From: DAOUJI01 sp965224415
GTDB lineage: Bacteria; Chloroflexota; Dehalococcoidia; Lucifugimonadales; JAGWBF01
DNA length: 64,000 bases
Direction: 5' to 3'
NCBI GenBank assembly: GCA_965224415.1
Contig: CBDCZB010000002.1
Span: forward strand, 298,800-362,799
The first letter of the stretch is position 1, and every line of letters starts with the position of its first letter. The notes beneath the pieces were generated by a model. The model made no database searches and was not told the origin of the DNA. It saw nothing but the letters and a program-made list of their open reading frames with translations. Below, piece after piece: positions 1 through 8,829 of the stretch. A program made the translations under genes and the position numbers.

Positions 1-242
1 ACAGCATGGCTCCAAGTATGTCAAGGATTCCAAGCATCGTTGTCTAAAGCGCTCACCAATCGGTATTATGTCAACCTTAAGCGCCAGATAAGATATAGAC
101 TAGAATATTGAAACGTAAATAATATATGAAAACGTTATGGAAACGCTGTAAGGGAATCTATTGTTTACTGCCGCTGCGTAGACGGCTGTGGGACCTTGTG
201 CGGGTTATGGGCTTAACCATCTATTGTTTGCGAAGGTCGGGA
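1..242. other. Non-coding left edge, AT-richer than the rest
   Basis: I see no convincing coding frame, RNA gene or repeat here. The stretch is noticeably richer in A and T than the following genes. It lies downstream of the minus-strand TIR-like gene and may hold its terminator, but I see no hairpin with a T-run. Confidence 0.5.
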
Positions 243-671
243 TTATAAGGAACATCTCTTGACGGCGTCGACTATGGCCTGGATGTCCCAATCGACCATC
301 TCCTTAGCGGCTTCGGCCAGCTGCTCCCATTGAGGACGCCGAGTCTCAACCTCCGGCTTGATGCCCACTATCGGTTTCTCCAGGTGTCCCGCTATCTCGA
401 GCTCGTGTTGAATCCACTTGCGAGTCGACGGCCTAATAATCGAAAAGACGACGACGCAGCCGGCTCCTGACATCTGCTCTTGAAGCATATCTCTCAGAGT
501 GTAGAACCCAACGTCGCTGACGGGGTCCAGCGCCGGGTCGAACCGGACATCGCTGTGGTTCCTCCACTCGAAGCCTGGGTGAGCGTCGAGTTGGGAGACC
601 AGGCGGTTGTACTCCTCGTCATACGCCCATCCGTGGCTGATGAAAAGGTCATAGATTTTCTCTGGCGCCAT
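243..671 (-). CDS. Stand-alone TIR-like (DUF1863/MTH538-type) protein
   Basis: This 142-residue protein opens with a TIR-type first strand (YDLFISHGW, about residues 7-15), has a central region ending in a hydrophobic strand (CVVVFSI), then WIQHELEIA and PIVGIKP. That pattern matches the TIR-like DUF1863 family, to which the Thoeris sensor ThsB also belongs. It is a single domain with no fused effector, membrane segment or leucine-rich repeats. It sits about 70 bp downstream of an ABC permease gene on the same strand, so may share its transcript. No ThsA-like NADase is visible, though the left side is cut off. Signalling or defence is an inference; the fold assignment is fairly secure. Confidence 0.7.
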   Translation of the reverse strand: MAPEKIYDLFISHGWAYDEEYNRLVSQLDAHPGFEWRNHSDVRFDPALDPVSDVGFYTLRDMLQEQMSGAGCVVVFSIIRPSTRKWIQHELEIAGHLEKPIVGIKPEVETRRPQWEQLAEAAKEMVDWDIQAIVDAVKRCSL

Positions 672-740
672 TCAGAATATCCTGTCTGTGAAAATGGTCC
701 CTGCACTTACGAGCTGTCGATTCAAGGGCTTTCCTACGTC

Positions 741-1652
741 TTAACGCGATCCGCGAAGGCGGGGGTCCAACTCGTCCCGCAACGCGTCTCCCATCAAATT
801 CCAGGCGAACACGACGATGGCCAGGGCCAGGCCAGGGAACACTCCCAGCCAGGGCGCCAGGTCGATGCCCGACGACGCCGCCTGGTTCAACATGCCGCCC
901 CAAGTTGGTATGTTGGGAGGAACTCCAAGGCCGAGGAAGCTGAGAGAAGCCTCCGCGATTATAGCGAAGCCCAGAGAGAAGGTGGCGAAGACGATATAGA
1001 TAGCCAGGCAGTTGGGCGCCATGTGCCGCAGGATTATCCGCCAATGGCTGGCTCCCACGGCCCGCGCCGCCAACACGTAGTCCGTCTCCTTTACGCTCAG
1101 CGCTTGGGAGCGAATCGTCCGGGCCGAACGAGGTATCAGCCCAAAGCTCAAAGCAGCGATAACGTTGTTTATAGACGGTTCCAGGACTGTGATGATAGCC
1201 AGCACCAGGACGAGCCCGGGAAAAGCAAGTATCGCATCCATGATTCTTTGGACGAAAAGGTCGGCCGCTCCTCCGAAGTAGGCGCTGGCCATGCCGATGA
1301 TGAAGCCGATGGTGACTCCTATGGCCACTGCGGAGAACCCGACCCGCAGGGAAATCCGGGACCCGTGGACCAGCCTGGTGTATACGTCCCGGCCCAACTC
1401 GTCGGTGCCCAGCCACGCTTCCTTGCTCGGGGGTTCGAGCGTCATGGCGCTGGTGCCGGACGGTATCTTGGTTGTGATGACGTCTGCCAGGATGGCCAAT
1501 AGCACGAGAAGGATGGCCAATAAGACCCCAAGGGCCCCCAAGGGCCTGCTGCGGGCAACGTTCCACAAGTTCCGCAGAAATCCGTGCCTCGGGCGCATGT
1601 CCAAGCTGACTGCCTGATCGTCCGCAGCGGTTGTAGGTCGGCCAAGTCTCAT
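741..1652 (-). CDS. Dpp/Opp-type ABC transporter permease, DppC-like
   Basis: This is an inner-membrane subunit of a peptide/nickel-type ABC importer, 303 residues, a usual DppC length. An N-terminal membrane segment (about 33-52) is followed by the DppC signature LGTDELGRDVYTRL, five further hydrophobic segments, and the cytoplasmic EAA loop near residues 190-212 (YVLAARAVGASHWRIILRH) that contacts the ATPase. It ends with the typical LDPRLRGS. It lies 28 bp after the DppB-like gene, so the two are co-transcribed. No ATP-binding subunit is encoded nearby. Confidence 0.93.
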   Translation of the reverse strand: MRLGRPTTAADDQAVSLDMRPRHGFLRNLWNVARSRPLGALGVLLAILLVLLAILADVITTKIPSGTSAMTLEPPSKEAWLGTDELGRDVYTRLVHGSRISLRVGFSAVAIGVTIGFIIGMASAYFGGAADLFVQRIMDAILAFPGLVLVLAIITVLEPSINNVIAALSFGLIPRSARTIRSQALSVKETDYVLAARAVGASHWRIILRHMAPNCLAIYIVFATFSLGFAIIAEASLSFLGLGVPPNIPTWGGMLNQAASSGIDLAPWLGVFPGLALAIVVFAWNLMGDALRDELDPRLRGSR

Positions 1653-1680
1653 TTTCTATCCTGATCCATTGACCGACGCC

Positions 1681-2640
1681 CTAGGCGTACCGTATTCGTG
1701 GGTCCAACCAACCGTAGAGCAGGTCGACCATGAGATTGATCGTCACGACGAAGAATGTTATGACCATGACCGTAGACTGGACCGTCGTATAGTCCCTGTG
1801 GAAGATGGCGTCTATCATGAGGCTCCCCATGCCAGGCACCGCGAAGATTCTCTCTATTATTATCGTCCCCGCTATCAACTGCTGGAACTCCAGTCCGGAT
1901 ATGGTAACCACCGGCAACAGAGCGTTCTTCAGGGCATGCCTCCCAATCACCACGAAGTCGCTGAGCCCTTTGGACCTGGCCGTACGTACGTAGTCTTCCC
2001 GTAAGACCTCCAACATGGAAGACCGCGTGACCCTGGCCACGATGGACATGTTGTTGAACCCCAAGGCAATTGCCGGCAGATAGAGTTGCTCCAAGTTCTT
2101 GACTGGATTGTCCCAGAGATGGACGTATCCGAAGATGGGCAGGTAGTCGAACCACTTGACAAGGAAGTAAATCACCAGGATACCCACCCAGAAGGTGGGC
2201 ATGGCAACCCCTCCGATGGAAATCACCCTTGCGACGTAGTCTATGGCGGTGTCCTGCCTAACGGCGGATACGATTCCCAGGGGTATGGCCACCGCCGCAG
2301 CCATGAGCACCGCCAGGATGGCCAACTCGATGGTGATGGGGATTTTCTGCTTCAGGTCGTCCCCGATTGGAGTCCGGTAAAAGACCGACGTTCCGAAGTC
2401 CAGACGGACCATGTCCCATATCCACGTTCCATACTGGACGATCAGGCTTCTGTCCGTACCGAGCTCCGCCCTAAGCTCGGCCAGTTGTTCTTGGGTGAAA
2501 CTCCCTTCGCCCTCGTCACCGACCAGGTAGGCAAGCGCAGGGTCTCCCGGGATCAATCGCATGAGCAAGAAGACCATCACGGTGACCAGGAACATCGTGG
2601 GGACGAAGAGAAGTATTCTTTTCAGGATGTAAGTTTGCAA
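1681..2640 (-). CDS. Dpp/Opp-type ABC transporter permease, DppB-like
   Basis: This 319-residue permease starts with the typical DppB N-terminus (MQTYILKRILLFVPTMFLVT) and the conserved LIPGDPA. Six membrane segments are evident, with the EAA loop at YVRTARSKGLSDFVVIGRH, then GMGSLMIDAIFHRDYTTVQ and the family's closing LDPRIRYA. It pairs with the DppC-like subunit downstream and the binding lipoprotein 133 bp upstream, an SBP-B-C order that recurs twice more in the window. The product is an inner-membrane peptide or similar-solute channel subunit; the substrate cannot be read from sequence. Confidence 0.93.
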   Translation of the reverse strand: MQTYILKRILLFVPTMFLVTVMVFLLMRLIPGDPALAYLVGDEGEGSFTQEQLAELRAELGTDRSLIVQYGTWIWDMVRLDFGTSVFYRTPIGDDLKQKIPITIELAILAVLMAAAVAIPLGIVSAVRQDTAIDYVARVISIGGVAMPTFWVGILVIYFLVKWFDYLPIFGYVHLWDNPVKNLEQLYLPAIALGFNNMSIVARVTRSSMLEVLREDYVRTARSKGLSDFVVIGRHALKNALLPVVTISGLEFQQLIAGTIIIERIFAVPGMGSLMIDAIFHRDYTTVQSTVMVITFFVVTINLMVDLLYGWLDPRIRYA

Positions 2641-2773
2641 CTCGTCTTAATCCCCATCGACAGGTGGTGAAACGGCGCCGCAGTAATTGGGCGCGGGAAG
2701 CCGGGCCCTGGCGGCATGGGAAGAAGAGCAGGCCAACCAGGTCACAACCGTGTCCGCCTGCTGTCCATGCATA

Positions 2774-4666
2774 TCAAGGTCTATCACCGATAACAGTGTA
2801 ATTGTCCTCAAACCACACATGCTCGAACTTGAGGTATGCCCCGGAGTTTCCGACGGGATGGAAGTTTTTGATTTTATTGTTCACCCAGTCGGCTCCTGTG
2901 CGATAGTTCATTATAGCCCATCCGCTTCTGCCGTCCTCTAGGAGTTTTCCTGCTTCCAGGGTCAGAGTCCTACGCTTATCGATATCCAACTCGGCCGAGA
3001 TTTGCTGCGACAACTCGACTACTCTCGGGTCGCTCCAATCACTGTAGTTCCTTTCCCCTCCAACGAGGTAAAGGCTCTGGAGATAGGCGTCTGGATCAAT
3101 TGAAAGGATTCCAGTGCCGAAGGCTGACAGGTCCCAGTCGCCGGACTCCAGCCTGCTCCGCGATGTTGCGGTGTCCACCTGCTTAACGGGGGCGTCGATG
3201 TTCAAGTATCTCTTAAGCTGGTCTGAAAACACCTGGCCCATTTCTATGAAGTTTGAAATGGTCTCACCGAGAATCTCGCTCTTGAAGCCGTCGGGGTAAC
3301 CTGCCTCGGCCAGTAATCTTCGGGCTTCGGCCAGGTCCTCGGGATGCTTCTCGCCGTTAAGCTCCCTGTAGCCCGGAATGTTGCTCTGTTCCTCTTGAGA
3401 GAGGTAGAACCAGCTGCCGGTGAGGAAGGGCGCTCCGATAAGAGGCTCGTCCAGGATCTTGTTGAACTCCTGGCGGTAGAGGGCCAGGTTAATCGCTTTG
3501 CGCACGTTCTCATCATCAAAGGGCGACTTTTTAGTGTTGAACATCAGGCCGCTGGGCGATCCCCCGGTGTTCTCAAAGTAGGACATTTTCTCGCCCAGGC
3601 GCTCAGCCAACTGTCTTGCCTGGGCCTTCTGGAGGTTGCATATGCCGCTGCACAGAAGAAGCTTCTCTGTCTCGAAGCCCGCCACTATGGTCCCTCTATC
3701 CCGAATAATGAACCAGTCCATGCCGTCGAAATAGGGACGCCCGTCTTTGAAGTAGTCGTCGTTCCTCTCGTAATGCAGGGACACATCCTTGATGGATTTC
3801 GTGAGTTTAAAGGGCCCGGAGGTGACTTGATTGTCTTCCGTTAACTCTATGCCCGTCTCCAGATGGTGTTTGGGGTATACCTTCTCATAGTCCAGGCCCA
3901 GGAAGGGTAAAAATCCCGCGGCCGGTGTCCTGGTCGTGACCTGAACGGTATGCTCATCTACGGCTAGGGCGTTCCCGCTCTCGTAGTAGGTTCGGAGTTG
4001 GCCGGCCCTTGGCCTACGAGCGTCGGGGTCAACGATGCTGTCCAAACTGAAGACTACGTCGGCGGCGGTCACGGGCATGCCATCCGACCAGTTTGCCGCG
4101 AACAGGTGGAAGGTCCAAGTCAGGCCGTCATCGGAGACTTCCCAGCTGCTGGCCAGGTCTCCCCTGATGTCGAACTCGTCGAAGGTCTCGGGATTCAGCT
4201 CCACGATCCCGTTGTACAGGACCGAGTTGTTCGACAGGCACCCGCTGGTGGACCCACATTCCCATATATGGAACCCCGTCGGAGTGCGGGGGGCATGCAT
4301 GGGCACAACCATTCCCTGCTTGCCTTGCCGTTCATATAGTGACGATGGCGCCGCCGGCAAAGGAACGGCCGTGGGCGGCGGCGGCGTGGCCGTGGGCGGC
4401 GGCGTGGCAGTGGCTGCCGGTGACATGGCCGTGGGCGCCGGTGACGTGGCCGTGGCTGCCGGTGACATGGCGGTGGCTGCCGGTGACGTGGCCGTGGGCG
4501 CCGGTGACGTGGCCGTGGGCTGTACTGTTGATGTTGGGGGAACTGGCGTAGCCTCCGGTGTTGACGTAGATGCGGCGTCCCCGCCGCATCCTGAGCCTAA
4601 CGCCAAGAGAGCCGCCAACGGAGCGGCAACCAGAATAGTGGGTTTGAACAACCATCGCAGGTGCAT
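2774..4666 (-). CDS. ABC transporter substrate-binding lipoprotein (SBP family 5)
   Basis: This 630-residue extracytoplasmic solute receptor has a signal peptide ending in a lipobox (LALGSGC, Cys near residue 27). A long Thr/Pro/Ala linker (about residues 30-105) follows, then the family-5 fold, recognisable from LASSWEVSDDGLTWTFHL, VTAADVVFSLDSI and NVRKAINLALYRQEFNKIL. The linker probably spaces the domain from the membrane, as in many Chloroflexota lipoproteins. First gene of an SBP-DppB-DppC operon. The ligand is unknown. Confidence 0.93.
   Translation of the reverse strand: MHLRWLFKPTILVAAPLAALLALGSGCGGDAASTSTPEATPVPPTSTVQPTATSPAPTATSPAATAMSPAATATSPAPTAMSPAATATPPPTATPPPPTAVPLPAAPSSLYERQGKQGMVVPMHAPRTPTGFHIWECGSTSGCLSNNSVLYNGIVELNPETFDEFDIRGDLASSWEVSDDGLTWTFHLFAANWSDGMPVTAADVVFSLDSIVDPDARRPRAGQLRTYYESGNALAVDEHTVQVTTRTPAAGFLPFLGLDYEKVYPKHHLETGIELTEDNQVTSGPFKLTKSIKDVSLHYERNDDYFKDGRPYFDGMDWFIIRDRGTIVAGFETEKLLLCSGICNLQKAQARQLAERLGEKMSYFENTGGSPSGLMFNTKKSPFDDENVRKAINLALYRQEFNKILDEPLIGAPFLTGSWFYLSQEEQSNIPGYRELNGEKHPEDLAEARRLLAEAGYPDGFKSEILGETISNFIEMGQVFSDQLKRYLNIDAPVKQVDTATSRSRLESGDWDLSAFGTGILSIDPDAYLQSLYLVGGERNYSDWSDPRVVELSQQISAELDIDKRRTLTLEAGKLLEDGRSGWAIMNYRTGADWVNNKIKNFHPVGNSGAYLKFEHVWFEDNYTVIGDRP
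4370..4530. repeat. 21-bp tandem repeats encoding the Ala/Thr/Ser/Pro linker
   Basis: Degenerate units built on gccggtgacgtggccgtgg recur about every 21 bp, keeping frame as 7-residue Thr-Ser-Pro-Ala units of the SBP linker. This is coding low-complexity DNA that may vary in copy number. Confidence 0.7.
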
Positions 4667-4855
4667 GATTCTCCTCTCAGAGCCGCAAGCTTATGGATAC
4701 ACGATCCAACATCGGACCTGGACAGCGTCGCATGATCATCATCTATGAAGAACCATCAAGCGATCTTATTGGCAAACGATCTTATGGCGCCTGGACCTCC
4801 TAAAGCCCCACGGAAGAGGCTGGCGTGGGAACGTCATAATGCGGCGGATGGCAAA

Positions 4856-5191
4856 TTATCCTATTGGTATGGACAGTGTCACTCGGGGCTCTTCTCCCAC
4901 AGCGCGGAAGATATGGCCGTGTCCGGTCTCATCCTCGGCCACTATGACGTCGCCTCGGACTATGCGCCTGACACTCCCGTCGGCGTTTTCAACCTCCACC
5001 TCTCCGGACAACAACATCACATACTGGCGACGCGGACAGGGGTGGTAGTCGCTGACCGCTTTTGCCGGACCCTGACCCAAGTTAATCGTGCCTTCTCCTG
5101 GACGGGAAACTATTTCCGCCAACCGGTCTATGGTCAGGTCTTCAAAGTGGGACTCACCGTCATCGCCGGAATAGATTCGGACTATCTGCAC
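4856..5191 (-). CDS. Small cupin-fold protein
   Basis: This 111-residue single-domain protein has the beta-rich pattern of a small cupin: RQYVMLLSGEVEVENADG, then VRGDVIVAEDETGHGHIFRAVG, with a His in the second motif (GHGH). It resembles the 47820-48161 protein along its whole length (N-terminal MYTGDDG/IYSGDDG, HFE, the RRQ-V motif, G-GH near the end), so the two are paralogues. Members of this type are found beside metal-dependent hydrolases; here an amidohydrolase lies just upstream on the same strand. Enzyme, sensor or binding role cannot be decided. Confidence 0.75.
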   Translation of the reverse strand: MQIVRIYSGDDGESHFEDLTIDRLAEIVSRPGEGTINLGQGPAKAVSDYHPCPRRQYVMLLSGEVEVENADGSVRRIVRGDVIVAEDETGHGHIFRAVGEEPRVTLSIPIG

Positions 5192-5312
5192 GGTTGCCTC
5201 CCTTTAAGATTGATGCCTTTGACGCCGATGTCCAGCAGCGGAATTTCACCAGTCCAACTGCGGCCCCATTTCCTGAATGACCTTGCATCGGATGGGCCTC
5301 AGGCCGACCGGA

Positions 5313-6491
5313 CTAACCGGACTTGACGTCCTCCAAGCGGAAGAAGTCAACTGCATTCCCAGCCACTATCTTGTACCTCTCGTCATCGGGGACGCCAACC
5401 ATGGCCTCCTCGATCACGTCGATGGAGTGGGGCCAGTCGCATTCCGAATGAGGGAAGTCGCTGGACCACATGATGTTTTCAACCCCGATCTCGTGGCGCA
5501 TCCGCACTCCCACCGGATTGCGCATGAACCCCCAAAGGAAGTGGTCACGGAGGTATTCGCTGGGTTTGCGGGAAAGGGGGGCAAGCCCGAGCTCCTGCTC
5601 GCCCACATGGTGGAGCCTGGCATACAGGTCATCGAACTGGTCGTAGTAGTTGGGTATCCAGCCGATCTGAGTCTCGGCCATGAATACTCTCAGGTTAGGG
5701 AACCTGTCGAAGACTCCCGAAAGGACCATCTGGGTGGAGTTGTAACCGCCACTGATGGCATAGCGGGCGCACCTCTTGATGAAGTCGGTAACGTGGGGGT
5801 TCAGCGCCATGGGCCCCGGCTTCTTGGGGTACTGGCCCATGAGCCCGTCCTTATAGTACTGGTGAGAACCTATCTGCACGTGGATTGTGACAGGCATGTC
5901 GAGGTCCAGTGAAGCGGCCCAGAAACGGTCGTCCTCGGGGCTTGTAACGTCCTTGCCGGCCGGGTACTTGTTGAGGACAACGCCGGCTATCCCCGGCATC
6001 TTCCGCACCCGCTCCATTTCCTCAATGGCGTCCTCGATTCCCGTGTCCGGGATCTGGGCCAACCCCAGGAGGCGGTCCGGCGCCGGCGAGCAGTAATCGG
6101 ACAAGAAATCGTTGTAGGCGCGGTTCATGGCCAGAAAAGCCTCGGGGTCCTTCACAGACCGGATGCCCTGGGAACCGCCCCCGGGGAAAAGCGCCTCTGC
6201 GTCGATTCCATCCTGGTCCTGCTCCCTCAGCCGCGACTCCGGGTCTCCCGTGCCGTGCTGCTCTTCGGCGGTTACACCTATCCATTGGAAGTCGCCGTAG
6301 GGCTTCCCGGCGCAAAGGGCCAGCCCGACGGGATGGACTCCCCCTTCGCCTATCACAGCGTCACCGCCTTCGGGCAATAAAAGCCGGCGGGGCGCTCTGT
6401 CTCGGTATTTAGACGGTATCCGATCGGTCCATTTCCAGACCGGCACCTCCAGGTGCGAATCGGCTGAGATCACCCTGTATTCTCTCGCCAT
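5313..6491 (-). CDS. Amidohydrolase-family metal-dependent hydrolase (amidohydrolase 2)
   Basis: I chose the ATG at 6491 (392 aa, MAREYRVISADSHLE), preceded by GGAGG, over an upstream in-frame ATG at 6629 with no ribosome site. The N-terminal ADSHLE replaces the classical HxH, as in many TIM-barrel amidohydrolase-2 enzymes. Conserved landmarks are EALFPGGG, PVTIHVQIGSHQYY with the barrel His, MAETQIGWIPNYYDQFDD and MWSSDFPHSECDWPHS with the C-terminal metal/catalytic Asp. Such enzymes hydrolyse or decarboxylate aromatic or cyclic acids. The cupin gene follows on the same strand. Confidence 0.88.
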   Translation of the reverse strand: MAREYRVISADSHLEVPVWKWTDRIPSKYRDRAPRRLLLPEGGDAVIGEGGVHPVGLALCAGKPYGDFQWIGVTAEEQHGTGDPESRLREQDQDGIDAEALFPGGGSQGIRSVKDPEAFLAMNRAYNDFLSDYCSPAPDRLLGLAQIPDTGIEDAIEEMERVRKMPGIAGVVLNKYPAGKDVTSPEDDRFWAASLDLDMPVTIHVQIGSHQYYKDGLMGQYPKKPGPMALNPHVTDFIKRCARYAISGGYNSTQMVLSGVFDRFPNLRVFMAETQIGWIPNYYDQFDDLYARLHHVGEQELGLAPLSRKPSEYLRDHFLWGFMRNPVGVRMRHEIGVENIMWSSDFPHSECDWPHSIDVIEEAMVGVPDDERYKIVAGNAVDFFRLEDVKSG

Positions 6492-6756
6492 CTCATTTCC
6501 TCCAAAAGAAAATGTATGCCGTCGGTAGGTGGGTACCGGGACAGGCTTAATAAAGTAACATCGGCATAGGTCAGTGTCAACAAAAAGCCCTATGTGGCGC
6601 AAGACCCCAAACCCCCAAGAATTGAGCAATTCAGTGGGATGCCGACGTCGTTAAAACAAGCCAATGGATTCGGACGGCGAACTATGATACGGTATAACGA
6701 ATATTTACTAGTTAGAGAAATAACATCTAGGATAGAAATACAGGGGACCGAATCCC

Positions 6757-7674
6757 TTGAAATCCTTCCTCATCCCGAAATTACCAATGGTCCTGGCTCT
6801 CGTGGCAGTCGTAGCGTGGACTTGGACCATCGCCACCCTCTTCTTTGGAGACAACCCCCAACCGGCCCAAGCCGCCACCGTATCCGTTTCCGCACAAGAC
6901 TCCCTCCAGGTGTTCCTGGTAATGGATTCTGCGAGGGTGCTGCTGGAAGAAGAGACCCAGTTGACCGTCGGCGGCAAAGCTGTCGGATACCGGGACAAGG
7001 TTGTTCCCTTGCCCCTGGAAGTGGAGGTCCACAACGCCACGTCGGATTGGTTGGCTATGCGGGTGACCGGCGACGCGCCCAACAGCGTCGTCCCGATTTT
7101 CGGTGACGTACACCTGCCTGGGTCCGAAGCCTCCGTCAATCTGGCTCCCAAGGGCGCCCCTGGTTCGGGGGTGATGGGGTTGTTGGACTTCCAATTGCAT
7201 CAGACCGGCTCCTTACGTCGCGTGACGTCCATCGAGTTCACAACGCGCCAAGCCGACACCTCCCAACAACCGTCACTGCCAACCAGCCTGGGATTCGAGG
7301 AGGACTCGCTTGGAGAGCTGTGCTCATTCTTGGACGCTGATCCCATCCGGGATGAATTCCTGGAGTCCCACGGGGTCTCGTTCCGAGCCGGCGATGCCGA
7401 CGACGGTCTGGCCATTCTCCATGAATGCGGCAACTTCGGTCTGGACTCTCGCGGCGACGGAGACTATCTCCTGGTGGGCAACGAACGGGGTGAACTGGCT
7501 AATGAAGGCTATCCTGAACTGCCGCTCATTGCAACCTTCACCGAGCCCGTCACGCAGGTTTCTTTAGTGGGCGGCGGCCGGGGTGAGAGCCGAGCCCGAC
7601 ACTCTTTCTCTGACCCTAAGAGCCTACGCCTACGCCGGGGGATCCGGAGACGTGGTGGCAAGCAGTTCACTTGA
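6757..7674 (+). CDS. Secreted protein of unknown function, N-terminal part (frameshifted)
   Basis: The protein begins with a basic start and a hydrophobic signal segment (VLALVAVVAWTWTIATLFF) with possible cleavage after AQA. A beta-sandwich-like region resembling cohesin modules (VFLVMDSARVLLEEETQ, PLPLEVEVHNATSDWLAMRV) and a second region with LGFEEDSLGE follow. Reading continues sensibly to about 7575, then becomes Arg-rich nonsense, while the +1 frame carries the expected continuation. I regard the last ~33 residues of this frame as out of frame. The true function is unrecognised. Confidence 0.6.
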   Translation: MKSFLIPKLPMVLALVAVVAWTWTIATLFFGDNPQPAQAATVSVSAQDSLQVFLVMDSARVLLEEETQLTVGGKAVGYRDKVVPLPLEVEVHNATSDWLAMRVTGDAPNSVVPIFGDVHLPGSEASVNLAPKGAPGSGVMGLLDFQLHQTGSLRRVTSIEFTTRQADTSQQPSLPTSLGFEEDSLGELCSFLDADPIRDEFLESHGVSFRAGDADDGLAILHECGNFGLDSRGDGDYLLVGNERGELANEGYPELPLIATFTEPVTQVSLVGGGRGESRARHSFSDPKSLRLRRGIRRRGGKQFT

Positions 7675-7885
7675 CGCTTCTATGCAATGGCAGCAACTGA
7701 ACGTCCAAGCGCCGGAGAACAAGTCTTTCAAGAGTGCAAAACTCACCAATGAATCGGATGTCCACTCCTACCTGGTGGACGACATGGAGTGGACATGGGC
7801 ACGTGAGGAGGAGGAGATTGAGTCGCCTGAGGAGGGTGCAACTCCTCCATCGTGCCTGGGGGTTTCAACTGCTTCTTCCCCTTGA
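7583..7885 (+). pseudogene. C-terminal continuation of the secreted protein in the +1 frame
   Basis: Around 7573-7585 the coding signal moves by one base: FTEPVTQVSLVGGG in the first frame is continued by EPDTLSLTLRAYAYAGGSG and SLDASMQWQQLNVQ in this frame, which reads as a carbohydrate-binding-like beta-sandwich ending at VDDMEWTW. A single indel (real mutation or assembly error) would join them. The final ~25 residues overlap the left copy of the direct repeat that bounds the PIN island, so the native C-terminus may have been replaced at island insertion. Confidence 0.6.
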
Positions 7886-8032
7886 TACCATAGTAGAAGG
7901 AAAGTGTTGCGGGGCGGGCTCTCCGGACGCATCCAACTGGCATCGGGTCAGGCACCCGAACTTAACGGTACGCTGCAGCTTTCAAACTACTTGAAGCGGC
8001 TGCGTCTGGCTTCACAAGGCCCCAGTGGCGCA
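7853..8032. repeat. Left direct repeat of the tRNA-Thr(UGU)-linked island
   Basis: Two blocks recur in the same order just before and into the tRNA at 9911. Block 1 (7853-7890) includes an exact 15-mer, ttccccttgatacca (7876-7890), found again at 9790-9804. Block 2 is gccccagtggcgca (8019-8032), identical to the first 14 bases of the tRNA. The blocks are 128 bp apart here and 106 bp apart at the right copy. The arrangement looks like a duplicated target bounding an inserted segment. Confidence 0.55.
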
Positions 8033-8133
8033 TTAGAGAAACAACATCTAAGTTTCCATCCTAGCGTCGTATGAGACTTCGGGTTAGTTGGTCCTTCTGA
8101 AGTGTCGCCTTCGGGTACGATTGTGCTTGATTA

Positions 8134-8829
8134 TTACTTAGGACCGATCAGTTTCTGTACAAGTTCTCGAGCTCGTTCGTAGGAGGCTAGTTTCCTGACC
8201 GTTATCCTGACAGGAAAATGTTTGCTTACTGGCGAGGACAGGTTTTCTGCGTGAACCTCGCACTTTAGTGCTCCACGAACTTCGTCATCTTCAGTATCGA
8301 AGAATAATTCGCCTAGAAAGGATTCTTGGCCCGTGCTATGGCGCCACTGTTCGCATTCGACAGCGAATGACGCTCTTGGCTCGGATGGCCTGTCAGGCTT
8401 GTAGAAGAACCCATTGGGGTCTCGACGTTGATCGTATGGCGTTACGGGCGGAGGCAAATATATTGGCCTGGTATCAAACAGATTGACTCGTGGCTGCAAT
8501 CTGTTCACTGATTCGAAAATTCTGCCAATCCCGCGAATTCCTCCAGTCCCGAAAGTAGCGTCGAGAGAACTAGAGGCTTGTGGACCTACTGGAGGTCGTG
8601 GCGGACGGGGGAGTGCTAGTTCCTCATCTGGGTCGTCATCTGCCTCTCCTCTGTAAGGTGGGGGACAGATTCTGAAATTCCCCATCGCCTCAATGACCAC
8701 GAGTGCGTCGTTTCCGGGACGTGTGCCTTCGTTGGTGACTGCGAGTTCGAATACAGGTTGCCCTCTACGTTGTTGAAGTTCCTTGTGTAGGTCGGAGAGA
8801 ATCTTTCTGCACTGGCTGATCCAACTGGG
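8134..8829 (-). pseudogene. C-terminal half of the PIN-domain gene, beyond an in-frame TAG
   Basis: This stretch is in the same frame as the PIN gene and separated from it only by the TAG at 8830-8832. It has no ATG, GTG or TTG until a GTG at 8700, which would cut a beta-strand. Read through, it gives a helix (SWISQCRKILSDLHKELQQ) then FELAVTNEGTRPGNDALVVI, the pattern of the beta-sandwich that follows PIN domains in longer proteins. The rest is Pro-rich then beta-rich (ASFAVECEQWRH, RGALKCEVHAENL). Most likely the end of one ~516-residue protein broken by a nonsense mutation; translation from GTG 8700 (188 aa) or readthrough are alternatives. Confidence 0.65.

Noticed and set aside
243..671. 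Complete Thoeris system
   Set aside because: Only the TIR-like gene is visible; no ThsA-type NADase is in the window.
480..1502. 340-residue plus-strand open frame over the TIR-like and DppC-like genes
   Set aside because: Composition is typical of an antisense shadow; the minus-strand genes have clear family motifs.
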